Assembly (NCBI RefSeq): GCF_023008165.1
Contig: NZ_JAKQZA010000001.1
Span: 544,796 to 608,795, forward strand
Origin: Kordiimonas laminariae
Lineage (GTDB): Bacteria; Pseudomonadota; Alphaproteobacteria; Sphingomonadales; Kordiimonadaceae
DNA length: 64,000 nucleotides
Reading direction: 5' to 3'
The translations under genes were made by a program, and so were the position numbers. Below, piece after piece: positions 52,634-63,421 of the stretch. How positions within the stretch are numbered: position 1 is the stretch's first letter; each line of letters begins with the position of its first letter. The notes below the pieces were generated by a model. The model did not search any database. It was not told the DNA's origin and worked only from the letters and a program-made list of their open reading frames with translations.

Positions 52634-53120
52634 ATCTACCTTCTCCACACCTGTTGGGGGCCTCACCATCTTGCTGGAAGATAATACAATGGTGATTTGC
52701 GAATTTGCTGACCGTCAACACCGAGTGGAAGAACAGATAAAACGATTCTACCCAAACCATGAAATCACCGAAACACCACTTCCTGAAAGCCTCAGAGAAA
52801 AACTTGAAGCCTATTTCGCTGGTGATCGAGACATTCTGAACTCTATCCCATCAGGCCCGATTGGCACACCTTACGAACAATCCGTTTGGAAAGCGCTACA
52901 AGAGATACCTGCAGGCAACACTATGAGTTACGGCGAGCTAGCAAAACAGCTCGGCTCTAGCCCTCGAGCCATTGGGCGGGCAAATGGCAGAAATCCCGTA
53001 TGCCTTATCCATCCCTGTCACAGGGTTATTGGTGCTGATGGCAGTCTTACAGGCTACGCAGGTGGTCTTGACCGTAAAGAATGGCTATTGAAGCACGAAG
53101 GTGCAATTCTAAACCTCTAA
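52617..53120 (+). CDS. ogt: Methylated-DNA-[protein]-cysteine S-methyltransferase (AdaB/Ogt)
   Basis: A 167-residue suicide repair protein removing methyl groups from O6-methylguanine. ATG at 52617 with GGAG 8 bases upstream. N-terminal RNase-H-like region 1-75, then the HTH with Arg finger (SSPRAIGRANGRNPV) and the active site LIHPCHRVIG with Cys134. The 17-base overlap with adaA makes the pair one translational unit. Together they equal a split E. coli Ada, as in Bacillus subtilis adaA-adaB. Confidence 0.93.
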   Translation: MATLYKSTFSTPVGGLTILLEDNTMVICEFADRQHRVEEQIKRFYPNHEITETPLPESLREKLEAYFAGDRDILNSIPSGPIGTPYEQSVWKALQEIPAGNTMSYGELAKQLGSSPRAIGRANGRNPVCLIHPCHRVIGADGSLTGYAGGLDRKEWLLKHEGAILNL

Positions 53121-53200
53121 CTCACTCAACACGGTAAAGTTTGGCAATGCTCCCACTGGGCGCCAACCCTTTCGTATGCCCAGATAATAGGAAACATAAT

Positions 53201-53674
53201 ATGACCGCGCTCAAATTTATCGGTATCCCAACGGATGATGTTCAAGCTCTTCAATCAAACGGTAAGGATGCATACGGCATGGCACCAGAAGTTCACCCCT
53301 CATCCGGTCCCGGCTGTCACTGTCGCCACTGCCTGACTACCATCAAAGCGGAAGATGATATGTTAGTGCTCGCCTACCAGCCTTTTGAAGAAAATCAGCC
53401 CTACGCAGAAACGGGCCCAATCTTCCTGCATAAGGAAACTTGTGATGCTTATTCGAATACATCCGAGAAACCGGAAATCTTTAGCCGCTGGGATGAAGTA
53501 ATTGTGCGAGGCTATAGTAAAGATAACCGGATTGATTATCACGCCGCCAAGGTCATTAAAACTGCAGAATTGGAGCTCGAATGTAGAGCATTACTGAAAA
53601 ACCCCGAGGTGGCATATCTCCATGTTCGCACCACAAAATATCATTGCTTTCAGTGCCGTATAGAACGCGCCTGA
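53201..53674 (+). CDS. DUF1203 family protein
   Basis: A 157-residue protein from the ATG at 53201 (AGGAAA 8 bases upstream; the open frame extends 20 codons). DUF1203 signature: GCHCRHCLTTIKAEDDMLVL, ETGPIFLHKETCDAY and YLHVRTTKYHCFQCRIER. Six Cys and several His suggest metal binding. No known function. Plus strand, 80 bases after ogt. Its stop codon adjoins the FNR-like box of the next gene. Confidence 0.8.
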   Translation: MTALKFIGIPTDDVQALQSNGKDAYGMAPEVHPSSGPGCHCRHCLTTIKAEDDMLVLAYQPFEENQPYAETGPIFLHKETCDAYSNTSEKPEIFSRWDEVIVRGYSKDNRIDYHAAKVIKTAELELECRALLKNPEVAYLHVRTTKYHCFQCRIERA

Positions 53675-53690
53675 TTTGACCACAGTCAAA
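53675..53690 (+). promoter_or_regulatory. FNR/FixK-like box with downstream -10 element
   Basis: TTTGAC-CACA-GTCAAA, a perfect 6-4-6 inverted repeat of the CRP/FNR superfamily type (TTGAY-N4-RTCAA). TATAAT follows at 53711-53716, which would put the transcript start near 53723 and the box centre near -41, the class II activator position. It lies directly upstream of the universal stress protein gene. Confidence 0.7.
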
Positions 53691-53753
53691 TCCTTACAAA
53701 TCTACTCCTGTATAATATGGCTCATCGGAAGCAAATGATTCTGGAGACCAGAC

Positions 53754-54191
53754 ATGACCAAGCAACTTTATCTAGTAGCAGTAGATGGTAGTGAGTGGGG
53801 TGAGCGCGCTGCAAGGCATGCGGCCTTTATGGCAAAACAGACCGGAGCAGCGGTGAAACTCATCACTGTTATCCCTTGGTCTGGTTTCCAACCTATGACC
53901 CTTGATGAAATGGCACACCGCCCGCTGGAAAAAGCGGAAGAAGAGCGCCACGCCAAGGAAGACGTTTTGAAGCCGCTTGTTGAGAAATACGCCGCAGACG
54001 GTGTTGAAATTGATACCGAATTCCATTGGGGTGACCCTGTTGAGGTGATCCGCAAGCGGGTGAAAGACCTACATGTGAACCAGGTATTCATTGGTCGTCG
54101 TGGTCGCTCTCGGATTTCTGATCTACTGCTTGGCAGTGTTGCAAACAAGCTTGCGCACGTAATCGGCATTCCAATTGTGCTTGTGCCTTAA
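53754..54191 (+). CDS. Universal stress protein (UspA family)
   Basis: A 145-residue single-domain Usp. N-terminal LVAVDGSEWGERAARHA and the C-terminal ATP-binding loop GRRGRSRISDLLLGSVANKL, the G-2x-G-9x-G-S form of ATP-binding Usps, are complete. CTGGAGA precedes the ATG. The FNR/FixK-like box upstream suggests induction when oxygen is low, as for several Usp proteins in other proteobacteria. Convergent with lpdA. Confidence 0.92.
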   Translation: MTKQLYLVAVDGSEWGERAARHAAFMAKQTGAAVKLITVIPWSGFQPMTLDEMAHRPLEKAEEERHAKEDVLKPLVEKYAADGVEIDTEFHWGDPVEVIRKRVKDLHVNQVFIGRRGRSRISDLLLGSVANKLAHVIGIPIVLVP

Positions 54192-54215
54192 CCGCCAACG
54201 ACAACTTATAAAAAA

Positions 54216-54250
54216 TAAAGCCCCCGCAGAGCAATCTGCGAGGGCTTTTT
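54216..54250. terminator. Bidirectional terminator, usp / TCA operon
   Basis: AAAGCCCCCGCAGA-GCAA-TCTGCGAGGGCTTTTT. Ends usp on the plus strand and the mdh-to-lpdA operon on the minus strand. Confidence 0.92.
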
Positions 54251-54272
54251 AAATGCTTAAATCAGAAACTGA

Positions 54273-55679
54273 TTACATATGAATTGTGCGCTTGTGAACT
54301 GCGAGCGCTGCTTCTTTCATTGCTTCTGTTTCTGTTGGGTGCGCATGGCATGTAAGTGCGATATCTTCAGCAGATGCACCAAACTCCATCGCAGTTGCCG
54401 CTTGCGCAATCATATTACCAGCGTCAGCACCAATAATATGCACACCAAGAACGCGGTCTGTTTCTTTATCAGCAAGGATTTTCACAAAACCATCTGTTGC
54501 AAGATTGGCCTTCGCACGGCTGTTTGCTGTGAACGGGAACTTACCAGCATTGTAGGCTACGCCAGCTTCTTTAAGTTCTTCTTCCGTTTTACCAACAGAT
54601 GCCACTTCAGGGTATGTGTAAACAACACCCGGGATCACATCATGGTTCACATAACCAGTAAGGCCCGCGATATTTTCAGCCGCAGCAACACCTTCATCTT
54701 CCGCTTTGTGCGCAAGCATTGGGCCTTCAACCACATCACCGATCGCATAAACACCCGGTACATTTGTTGAGAAATCATGGCCGATTTTAATGCGCGAGCG
54801 CTCATCCATTTCAACGCCGATTGTCTCAAGGCCAAGGCCGTCTGTGTACGGACGGCGACCAATGGATACAAGAACCACATCAACCTCAAGCGTTGTTGCA
54901 TCGCCGCCTTTAACCGGCTCGAACGTTACTTTCGCACCCTTACCTGTTTTCTCAACAGCAGTTACCTTGGAAGAAAGTTTCAGGGTCATGCCCTGTTTCT
55001 TCAGCATACGGCCAAAGTTCTTGCGCACTTCCATATCCATGCCCGGCAGAACCTGGTCCATAAACTCAACAACAGTAACTTCACTGCCAAACCGGCGCCA
55101 AACAGAACCAAGCTCCAGGCCGATTACGCCACCACCGATAACAACCATGCTCTTCGGCACAGGGTTCAGTTCAAGCGCGCCTGTTGAAGAAACAATTGTT
55201 TTCTCATCAATTTCAACACCCGGCAGGTTCGCTACGTCACTACCTGTTGCAATGATAGTATTCTTCGCAGTGATTGTACGGGAACCACCTTCATTAAGGG
55301 CAACTTCAATGGTGTCTTTACCAGTGAATTTACCAGCGCCTTTGATCCACTCCACTTTGTTTTTCTTAAAGAGGAATTCGATACCGCCAGTAAGACCTTT
55401 TACAGTTTCGTCCTTTGTCGCAAGAACTTTCTCGATATCATAATCGAGGCCCTTAACGCTAAGACCGAACTTTTCAAAATCATGGTTTGCTTCGTCATAC
55501 AGGTGTGATGCATGTAGAAGCGCTTTAGAAGGCATACAGCCAACGTTAAGGCATGTGCCGCCCAGTGTTTCACGCTTTTCAATACATGCTGTCTTGAGGC
55601 CCAGCTGCGCCGCACGAATAGCTGCTACATAACCGCCAGGACCAGCGCCAATTACTACTACGTCAAATGTGTCAGACAT
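54273..55679 (-). CDS. lpdA: Dihydrolipoyl dehydrogenase (E3)
   Basis: A 468-residue FAD/NAD enzyme reoxidising dihydrolipoamide on the E2 subunit. ATG at 55679 (MSDTFDVVVIGAGPGG) with AAAAAGGGA upstream; the open frame extends 16 codons. The redox disulfide is Cys43/Cys48 in GGTCLNVGCMPSK. NAD fold SMVVIGGGVIGLELGSVW; C-terminal base in CHAHPTETEAMKEA. Last gene of the TCA operon, directly serving the 2-oxoglutarate dehydrogenase complex. Confidence 0.96.
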   Translation of the reverse strand: MSDTFDVVVIGAGPGGYVAAIRAAQLGLKTACIEKRETLGGTCLNVGCMPSKALLHASHLYDEANHDFEKFGLSVKGLDYDIEKVLATKDETVKGLTGGIEFLFKKNKVEWIKGAGKFTGKDTIEVALNEGGSRTITAKNTIIATGSDVANLPGVEIDEKTIVSSTGALELNPVPKSMVVIGGGVIGLELGSVWRRFGSEVTVVEFMDQVLPGMDMEVRKNFGRMLKKQGMTLKLSSKVTAVEKTGKGAKVTFEPVKGGDATTLEVDVVLVSIGRRPYTDGLGLETIGVEMDERSRIKIGHDFSTNVPGVYAIGDVVEGPMLAHKAEDEGVAAAENIAGLTGYVNHDVIPGVVYTYPEVASVGKTEEELKEAGVAYNAGKFPFTANSRAKANLATDGFVKILADKETDRVLGVHIIGADAGNMIAQAATAMEFGASAEDIALTCHAHPTETEAMKEAALAVHKRTIHM

Positions 55680-55703
55680 TTTATGTCCCTTTTTAACAAG
55701 AAC

Positions 55704-55729
55704 GGGTGGAACCACTGAATGCTCCACCC
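55704..55729. other. Intercistronic hairpin between sucB and lpdA
   Basis: GGGTGGA (55704-55710) with TCCACCC (55723-55729), loop of 12, no T-run. Possibly an mRNA stability or processing element. Confidence 0.4.
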
Positions 55730-55757
55730 ATTTAAATATTGATCAATCTGCCGATGC

Positions 55758-56999
55758 CTACATGTCCAGTAGAAGACGGGTTGGATCCTCAAGTGCTTCT
55801 TTCACGCGCACAAGGAAGGTCACCGCTTCACGGCCATCAATGATGCGGTGATCATATGAAAGCGCCAGATACATCATCGGGCGAATTTCAACCTGACCAT
55901 TAATTGCCATCGGGCGTTCCTGAATTTTGTGCATGCCAAGAATACCGGACTGCGGTGCATTCAGGATCGGGCTTGAAAGAAGTGAACCAAAGATACCACC
56001 GTTAGAGATAGTGAAGGTACCACCCTGCATATCTTCAATTGTCAGCTTACCGTCACGGGCTTTCTTACCGTAACCTGCAATCGCAAGTTCAGTATCCGCG
56101 AAAGACATATCCTGTGCATCACGAAGAACCGGAACAACCAGACCTTTAGGAGAAGATACCGCCACGCCAACGTTTGCGAAGTTGTTGTAAACAATTTCAT
56201 CGCCATCAATTTGTGCGTTTACAGCAGGTACTTCTTTAAGTGCCAGGCAACATGCTTTTGTGAAAAAACTCATGAAACCAAGCTTGATGTTGTGCTTTTT
56301 CGCGAACAGATCTTTGTATTTCGCGCGCGCTGCCATCACTGCTGTCATATCAACTTCATTGTAAGTTGTAAGCATCGCTGCAGTGTTTTGAGCATCCTTA
56401 AGGCGCTGAGCAATTGTTTTGCGAAGACGTGTCATCTTCACGCGCTCTTCGCGTGGCTCATTCGATACCGGGCCAGATGCTGCAACTGGTGCTGAAAGTG
56501 TACGAGCAGAGCCTGCTTCAATCGCTTTCATCACATCGCCTTTTGTAAGGCGACCATCTTTGCCTGTACCAGCAATTGATGTTGGATCAAGATTATAATC
56601 TTCAACAATGCGGCGAACAGCTGGAGACATTGGCATCAATGCTTCAGGTGCAGGCGCCGGAGCAGCCGCAGGTGCAGGCGCTGCCGCTGGGGCCGCTGCT
56701 GGCGCTGCCGCAGGGGCTGGAGCAGCAGCTTCAGCCTTTGGTGCCGCCGTTGCTGCGCCTTCAGTATCAATCTTCGCAATAAGTGCGCCGATTTCAACCG
56801 TATCGCCTTCAGCAACAATATGCTCAACAAGCACACCAGCCACAGGGCTTGGTACTTCCATCGCAACTTTATCAGTTTCTACTTCAACAATAGGCTCGTC
56901 TTGAGCCACGGCTTCACCAACTTGTTTCAGCCATGTGCCAATCGTACCCTCAGCGACAGATTCGCCCATTTGCGGGATTACAATTTCTTCGATTGCCAT
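55758..56999 (-). CDS. sucB: 2-oxoglutarate dehydrogenase E2, dihydrolipoyl succinyltransferase
   Basis: A 413-residue core subunit. Lipoyl domain 1-77 with lipoylated Lys44 in [11 protein letters not shown]; an Ala/Pro-rich swinging linker about 83-116; E3-binding domain about 118-155 ([20 protein letters not shown]); catalytic domain with [12 protein letters not shown], His384 and Asp388. One lipoyl domain, as usual for SucB. AGGAG precedes the ATG. Confidence 0.96.
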   Translation of the reverse strand: MAIEEIVIPQMGESVAEGTIGTWLKQVGEAVAQDEPIVEVETDKVAMEVPSPVAGVLVEHIVAEGDTVEIGALIAKIDTEGAATAAPKAEAAAPAPAAAPAAAPAAAPAPAAAPAPAPEALMPMSPAVRRIVEDYNLDPTSIAGTGKDGRLTKGDVMKAIEAGSARTLSAPVAASGPVSNEPREERVKMTRLRKTIAQRLKDAQNTAAMLTTYNEVDMTAVMAARAKYKDLFAKKHNIKLGFMSFFTKACCLALKEVPAVNAQIDGDEIVYNNFANVGVAVSSPKGLVVPVLRDAQDMSFADTELAIAGYGKKARDGKLTIEDMQGGTFTISNGGIFGSLLSSPILNAPQSGILGMHKIQERPMAINGQVEIRPMMYLALSYDHRIIDGREAVTFLVRVKEALEDPTRLLLDM

Positions 57000-57058
57000 T
57001 GGGTGTGCTCCTACCCTTTATCAATAAGTCGAAAATTCAGACTAAAATTTGTTAAACC

Positions 57059-59965
57059 TTAACCACCAAGTGCTTCATTTACCAGCGCTGCTTGCTCGGC
57101 TGCGTGCTTGGACGCAAGGCCCGTTGCAGTAGCAGCACTTGCAGCACGGCCTGCATAAACAGGGCGCTTAACCTTCAGATCAAGGCTGATAAGAGTATCT
57201 TCAAGCGGTTCGTTAATATGGTTCCATGAACCCTGGTTCTTAGGTTCTTCCTGACACCAGATAATGCTTTCCGCATTCTTGAAGCGTGTAAGCTCTTTCG
57301 AAAGTGCATTCACAGGGAATGGGAAGAGCTGCTCAACACGAAGAAGATACGTATCATCCAGACCGCGCTTATCACGCTCATCAAGAAGGTCGTAGTAAAC
57401 CTTACCAGAACATAGAACCACACGCTTAATCTGATCATCAGATTTCAGTTTGATAGAACCACCAACTTCGTTTTCAGCATGGTCCCAAAGTACACGGTGG
57501 AACTGAGAGCCCGGGCCAAAATCTTCAAGGTTCGAAATACAGCGCTTGTGACGCAGAAGCGACTTAGGCGTCATAATCACAAGTGGCTTACGGAACGGGC
57601 GGTGCATCTGACGGCGCAGAACGTGGAAATAGTTCGCAGGCGTCGTACAGTTCACAACTTGCCAGTTATCTTCAGCAGAAAGCTGCAGATAACGCTCAAG
57701 ACGCGCTGATGAGTGCTCAGGCCCCTGACCTTCGTAACCGTGCGGTAGAAGAAGTGTCAGACCAGACATACGAAGCCATTTCGCTTCCGCAGAACTGATG
57801 AACTGATCGATAATAATCTGAGCGCCATTTGCGAAATCACCAAACTGACCTTCCCAAAGAGTAAGGGAATTTGGTTCCGCCATTGAGTAACCATACTCAA
57901 AGCCCATCACACCATATTCTGAGAGGTGACTATCCAGCACCTCAAAGTGTGCTTTATCTGAAATAGTTTTCAGTGGCACATAACGGTCTTCAGTTTTCTG
58001 ATCCACAAACACTGCATGGCGGTGTGAGAAAGTACCGCGACCACAGTCCTGACCAGAAAGACGAACACCGTAACCTTCACGAAGCAGCGTACCGAAAGCC
58101 ATTGCTTCCGCTGTTGCCCAGTCAAACCCAGCGCCTTCTTCAAACATCTTGTGTTTGTTATCCAGCACACGTTTCAGCGTACGGTGAATATTGAAACTCT
58201 CCGGGTACTGGGTGATATGCTCACCAACTTCGCGGAGCATAATTTCAGCAACACCTGTTTCAGCGCGGCGTTTTTCGTGGTCTTCATCAGCAAGACCAAG
58301 ACCTTGCCATTTACCTTCAAACCAGTCCGCTTTATTTACAGAATAATCTTTACCAGCTTCAAATTCGTCTTCGAGGTAGCTGATAAACTCGTTTTCCATG
58401 CTTGCAAACTGCTCGGCGGTAATAACACCAGCTGCAATCAAACGGTCAGCATACAGGTTCACAACGCTTGGGTGCTTCTTAATCGCAGCATACATAAGCG
58501 GCTGTGTGAACGCTGGTTCATCAGATTCGTTATGGCCAAAGCGGCGGTAACAGAACATATCGATCACAACATCACGCTTGAATTCCTGGCGGAATTCAGT
58601 CGCAAGTTTTGTTGCGAACACAACAGCTTCCGGATCATCACCATTCACATGGAAAATTGGTGCCTGCACCATTTTCGCCACATCTGATGGATATGGGCTT
58701 GAACGTGCAAACTGCGGGCTTGTTGTAAAGCCAATCTGGTTATTCACGATGAAGTGGACAGTACCACCTGTGTTATAACCACGAAGGCCAGACATACCGA
58801 AACATTCTGCAACAATACCCTGCCCTGCAAACGCTGCATCACCGTGCAGCAAAAGCGAAAGGGTTGTTTTATGTTCGCCAGTATCTTTTTTCTGTTCCTG
58901 CTTCGCGCGTGTTTTACCGATAACAACCGGGTTCACCGCTTCAAGGTGCGATGGGTTCGCGTTCAGGGACAGGTGAATTTTATTGCCGTCAAACTCACGG
59001 TCAGCAGATGTACCGAGGTGATATTTTACGTCACCAGAACCCTGCACATCATCAGGCTTGAAGCTACCGCCAGAGAACTCGTTAAAGATCGCACGGTACG
59101 GCTTCTGCATTACGTTCGCGAGAACGTTCAAGCGGCCACGGTGCGGCATACCGATGATGATTTCATCAAGACCGTGCTGACCACCGGTTTTCATAATAGC
59201 TTCGAGAGCCGGCACCATTGCTTCACCGCCATCAAGGCCGAAACGTTTGGTACCTGTGTATTTCTTGCCAAGGAAGCGTTCAAACTGAACAGCTTCAATC
59301 AGCTTGTTCAGGATCGCGATTTTACCCTTGTCAGTAAATTCGATCTCGTTATTGCGGCCTTCGATTTTACGTTGGATCCAGGATTTCTCATCCGGATCGT
59401 TAATATGCATAAATTCAACGCCGATGTTTGAACAATATGTACGCTTGAGGATGGCGATAATTTCGCGAACCGTTGCGGTTTCAATACCAAGCACACCGTC
59501 CATAAAGATAGGACGATCCATATCGTTCGGGCCGAAGCCGTACGTTGCCGGCTCCAGCTCAATGTTTGTTGGACGTTCTTCAAGTCCCAGAGGATCAAGG
59601 TTTGCCATCAGGTGGCCACGTACACGGTATGTACGTACCATCATCAGAGCGCGGATACTGTCGATTGTCGCTGCGCGCACATCTTCGCTTGAAAGCGAGG
59701 CGCCTTTAGGTTTGTCACCTTTGGCTTCAATGAACATGTCTGTCGCGTCGAGACCTGTTGTCAGGTCATCATCCGGGCGAAGTGGCCAATCAGACCGACC
59801 CCAGCTAGGGCCAGATGCTGAAATACCCGCTTCAAGGGAGGAGAAGTAATTCTGCCACCCCTGATCTACGGATGTAGGATCAGCAATATACTGTTCATAA
59901 AGTGTTTCAACGAATTGCGGGCTTACGCCTTCCAGCGCGGCGATTTGATCTAGGTCTGCACCCAT
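57059..59965 (-). CDS. sucA: 2-oxoglutarate dehydrogenase E1
   Basis: A 968-residue thiamine-diphosphate enzyme decarboxylating 2-oxoglutarate. The ATG at 59965 is chosen; a GTG at 59995 is in frame and neither has a clear ribosome site. N-terminal E2-contact segment (VSPQFVETLYEQYIADPTS), then the TPP domain with HGDAAFAGQGIVAE and the conserved GFTTSPQFARSSPYPSDVAK. The transketolase-like middle domain has HGYEGQGPEHSSARLERYLQ, and the C-terminal domain has IIWCQEEPKNQGSW. Confidence 0.96.
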   Translation of the reverse strand: MGADLDQIAALEGVSPQFVETLYEQYIADPTSVDQGWQNYFSSLEAGISASGPSWGRSDWPLRPDDDLTTGLDATDMFIEAKGDKPKGASLSSEDVRAATIDSIRALMMVRTYRVRGHLMANLDPLGLEERPTNIELEPATYGFGPNDMDRPIFMDGVLGIETATVREIIAILKRTYCSNIGVEFMHINDPDEKSWIQRKIEGRNNEIEFTDKGKIAILNKLIEAVQFERFLGKKYTGTKRFGLDGGEAMVPALEAIMKTGGQHGLDEIIIGMPHRGRLNVLANVMQKPYRAIFNEFSGGSFKPDDVQGSGDVKYHLGTSADREFDGNKIHLSLNANPSHLEAVNPVVIGKTRAKQEQKKDTGEHKTTLSLLLHGDAAFAGQGIVAECFGMSGLRGYNTGGTVHFIVNNQIGFTTSPQFARSSPYPSDVAKMVQAPIFHVNGDDPEAVVFATKLATEFRQEFKRDVVIDMFCYRRFGHNESDEPAFTQPLMYAAIKKHPSVVNLYADRLIAAGVITAEQFASMENEFISYLEDEFEAGKDYSVNKADWFEGKWQGLGLADEDHEKRRAETGVAEIMLREVGEHITQYPESFNIHRTLKRVLDNKHKMFEEGAGFDWATAEAMAFGTLLREGYGVRLSGQDCGRGTFSHRHAVFVDQKTEDRYVPLKTISDKAHFEVLDSHLSEYGVMGFEYGYSMAEPNSLTLWEGQFGDFANGAQIIIDQFISSAEAKWLRMSGLTLLLPHGYEGQGPEHSSARLERYLQLSAEDNWQVVNCTTPANYFHVLRRQMHRPFRKPLVIMTPKSLLRHKRCISNLEDFGPGSQFHRVLWDHAENEVGGSIKLKSDDQIKRVVLCSGKVYYDLLDERDKRGLDDTYLLRVEQLFPFPVNALSKELTRFKNAESIIWCQEEPKNQGSWNHINEPLEDTLISLDLKVKRPVYAGRAASAATATGLASKHAAEQAALVNEALGG

Positions 59966-60010
59966 GGGCAAAATGGTGCGGGTATAACGCCGCACCCCTC
60001 TGTTTAGTAG

Positions 60011-60886
60011 TTAAGCACCAATAGCTTGAAGAAGTGTTGTACCGAGGCCTGCCGGGCTGTCAGACACAACGATGCCAGCAGAACGCATAGCTTCGATCTT
60101 GTCTTCAGCGCCGCCCTGACCACCAGAAACAATAGCACCAGCATGGCCCATTGTACGGCCCGGAGGCGCTGTACGGCCAGCAATGAAACCTGCTACAGGC
60201 TTTTTCACTTTGCTTTGCTTCAGGAATTCAGCAGCTTCTTCTTCCGCGGAACCGCCGATTTCACCAATCATAATGATTGAGTGTGTATCTTCGTCACCAA
60301 GGAACATATCCAGACAATCGATAAAGTTTGTACCGTTTACTGGGTCACCACCGATACCAATACATGTAGACTGGCCAAGACCAGCAGCAGTTGTCTGTGC
60401 AACAGCTTCATATGTAAGTGTACCAGAGCGAGAAACGATACCAACGTTACCTGGCTTGTGAATGTGGCCCGGCATAATACCGATTTTACATTCGCCTGGA
60501 GTGATAACGCCTGGGCAGTTAGGGCCAACAAGACGTGTTTTAGAATTCTTAAGCGCGCGCTTCACACGAACCATATCCATCACAGGAATACCTTCCGTGA
60601 TACATACAGCAAGTTCGATTTCAGCATCGATTGCTTCAAGAATAGCGTCAGCAGCGAACGGGGGAGGAACGTAAATTACAGAAGCGTTCGCATCTGTTGC
60701 TTCACGTGCATCAGCCACTGTATCAAACACAGGAAGGTCAAGGTGCTTAGAGCCGCCTTTACCCGGTGTTACACCACCAACCATGTTTGTGCCGTATGCG
60801 ATTGCTTGCTCAGAGTGGAAAGTGCCTTGCGCACCAGTGAAACCCTGACAGATAACTTTTGTATCTTTTCCAACAAGAACAGACAT
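60011..60886 (-). CDS. sucD: Succinyl-CoA synthetase alpha subunit
   Basis: A 291-residue CoA-binding subunit. CoA motif [38 protein letters not shown], and the phosphorylated His248 in [14 protein letters not shown]. The start shares one base with the sucC stop (TAATG). Confidence 0.97.
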   Translation of the reverse strand: MSVLVGKDTKVICQGFTGAQGTFHSEQAIAYGTNMVGGVTPGKGGSKHLDLPVFDTVADAREATDANASVIYVPPPFAADAILEAIDAEIELAVCITEGIPVMDMVRVKRALKNSKTRLVGPNCPGVITPGECKIGIMPGHIHKPGNVGIVSRSGTLTYEAVAQTTAAGLGQSTCIGIGGDPVNGTNFIDCLDMFLGDEDTHSIIMIGEIGGSAEEEAAEFLKQSKVKKPVAGFIAGRTAPPGRTMGHAGAIVSGGQGGAEDKIEAMRSAGIVVSDSPAGLGTTLLQAIGA

Positions 60887-62055
60887 TACGCGGCCTCCTT
60901 CACGGCCTTAACGACTTTCTCAGCCGCATCATTTAGATCGTCAGCAGTGATGATCGGAAGGCCGCTTTCAGCCATGATCTTCTTGCCGAGTTCAACGTTT
61001 GTACCTTCAAGACGTACAACAAGTGGCACAGCCAGCGCTACTTCGCGAGCAGCTGCTACAACACCTTCCGCGATCACATCACAGCGCATGATACCGCCGA
61101 AGATGTTCACAAGGATGCCTTCTACGTTGTCGTCAGAAAGGATGATTTTAAATGCTTCGGTTACACGCTCTTTTGTTGCGCCACCACCAACATCAAGGAA
61201 GTTTGCAGGCTCACCGCCTTTAAGCTTAATGATGTCCATAGTTGCCATCGCAAGACCAGCACCGTTCACCATACAGCCGATGGAACCATCAAGGCTGATG
61301 TAGTTAAGGTCGTGCTTTGAAGCTTCGATTTCTTTTGGATCTTCTTCGCTCTCATCACGAAGTTCACGAACGTCAGCATGACGGAACAGAGCGTTACCAT
61401 CGAATGACATCTTCGCATCAAGAACAACCATCTTGTCATCTTCAGTAAGAACAAGTGGGTTCACTTCAAGAAGAGAGGCATCAAGGTCTGTGTATGCATT
61501 ATAAAGAGATGCCACAACTTTCTGACATTCTTTAGCAGCTGCACCTTCAAGGTTCAGACCGAACGCAACACGGCGACAGTGGTAAGGCTGAAGGCCAGTT
61601 ACCGGATCGATCGTGATTGTTACGATTTTCTCAGGAGTTGCTTCAGCAACTTCTTCAATATCCATACCGCCTTCCGTAGACGCCATGATCGCTAGCTTGC
61701 CAGATGCACGGTCAAGAAGCATGGAAAGGTAGAATTCGTTTTTGATAGCACAGCCATCTTCAACGTATACACGCTTTACTTCTTTACCTTCTGGGCCAGT
61801 CTGGTGTGTTACCAGTGTTTTGCCGATAAGTTCTTTTGCTGTTGCTTCAACATCATCAAGAGACTTAACAACTTTCACACCGCCCGCTTTACCGCGGCCA
61901 CCAGCGTGGATCTGCGCTTTAACAACCCAAACAGGACCGCCAAGCTCTTTTGCAGCGTCAACAGCTTCCGCTGCTGTGTAAGCGACACCGCCTGCAAGAA
62001 CAGGTGCGCCGTATTTTTTTAGCAGGCCTTTCGCCTGATACTCATGAATATTCAT
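60886..62055 (-). CDS. sucC: Succinyl-CoA synthetase beta subunit
   Basis: A 389-residue ATP-grasp subunit binding nucleotide. Starts [38 protein letters not shown] is the ATP-grasp loop, with [19 protein letters not shown] for Mg and [17 protein letters not shown] for the succinate/phosphate site. Downstream of mdh by 32 bases, coupled to sucD by a one-base overlap. Confidence 0.97.
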   Translation of the reverse strand: MNIHEYQAKGLLKKYGAPVLAGGVAYTAAEAVDAAKELGGPVWVVKAQIHAGGRGKAGGVKVVKSLDDVEATAKELIGKTLVTHQTGPEGKEVKRVYVEDGCAIKNEFYLSMLLDRASGKLAIMASTEGGMDIEEVAEATPEKIVTITIDPVTGLQPYHCRRVAFGLNLEGAAAKECQKVVASLYNAYTDLDASLLEVNPLVLTEDDKMVVLDAKMSFDGNALFRHADVRELRDESEEDPKEIEASKHDLNYISLDGSIGCMVNGAGLAMATMDIIKLKGGEPANFLDVGGGATKERVTEAFKIILSDDNVEGILVNIFGGIMRCDVIAEGVVAAAREVALAVPLVVRLEGTNVELGKKIMAESGLPIITADDLNDAAEKVVKAVKEAA

Positions 62056-62087
62056 TATTCAAAACCCCTAAAGGAGTGCCCCTACTA

Positions 62088-63050
<963 letters not shown>

Positions 63051-63421
63051 TTAATTATGCTCCAGCAAAGTGTTTGGCGACAACGAGCTTGAGGTCGCTA
63101 CTGAAAACGAAAGAATATTCAAGGTGGTAACTAGCGCGTTTATGTCCCTCAGACAAGCCATGATTACTCTACCTAGCCCCGTATATGTTGACGAAACGTT
63201 ACCATAGTAAAAAAACACCCCATTTGCCGTACTTTTTCAGCCCATCAGCTATGCATTTAGTGCGTACCAGACACATAATTGGAAATATTCTTCAATTTTT
63301 TATGAACAAAACTCAACTGAATTAAAAGCCTAACCATCCACTAAGCGGAAATATCGGTGAAATTTAGCTTATTTTCTAACGACTCGAACCAAAAGCCCCT
63401 CATCAATGCAGAGAAACTATC
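63051..63421. other. 371-base intergenic region between zapE and mdh
   Basis: No credible gene. It should hold the promoter of the mdh-suc operon. I see no strong hairpin or terminator for zapE. GGTTCGAGTC on the minus strand resembles a tRNA T-loop but has no surrounding tRNA fold. Confidence 0.4.

Noticed and set aside
53675-53716. Plain sigma-70 promoter with TTGACC as -35
   Set aside because: The TTGACC is 29 bases from TATAAT, too far for a -35; the inverted-repeat reading as an FNR-type box fits better.
63380-63400. tRNA gene or att remnant (GGTTCGAGTC on the minus strand)
   Set aside because: The T-loop-like string is not flanked by a pairing T-stem, and no acceptor, D or anticodon arm can be built.
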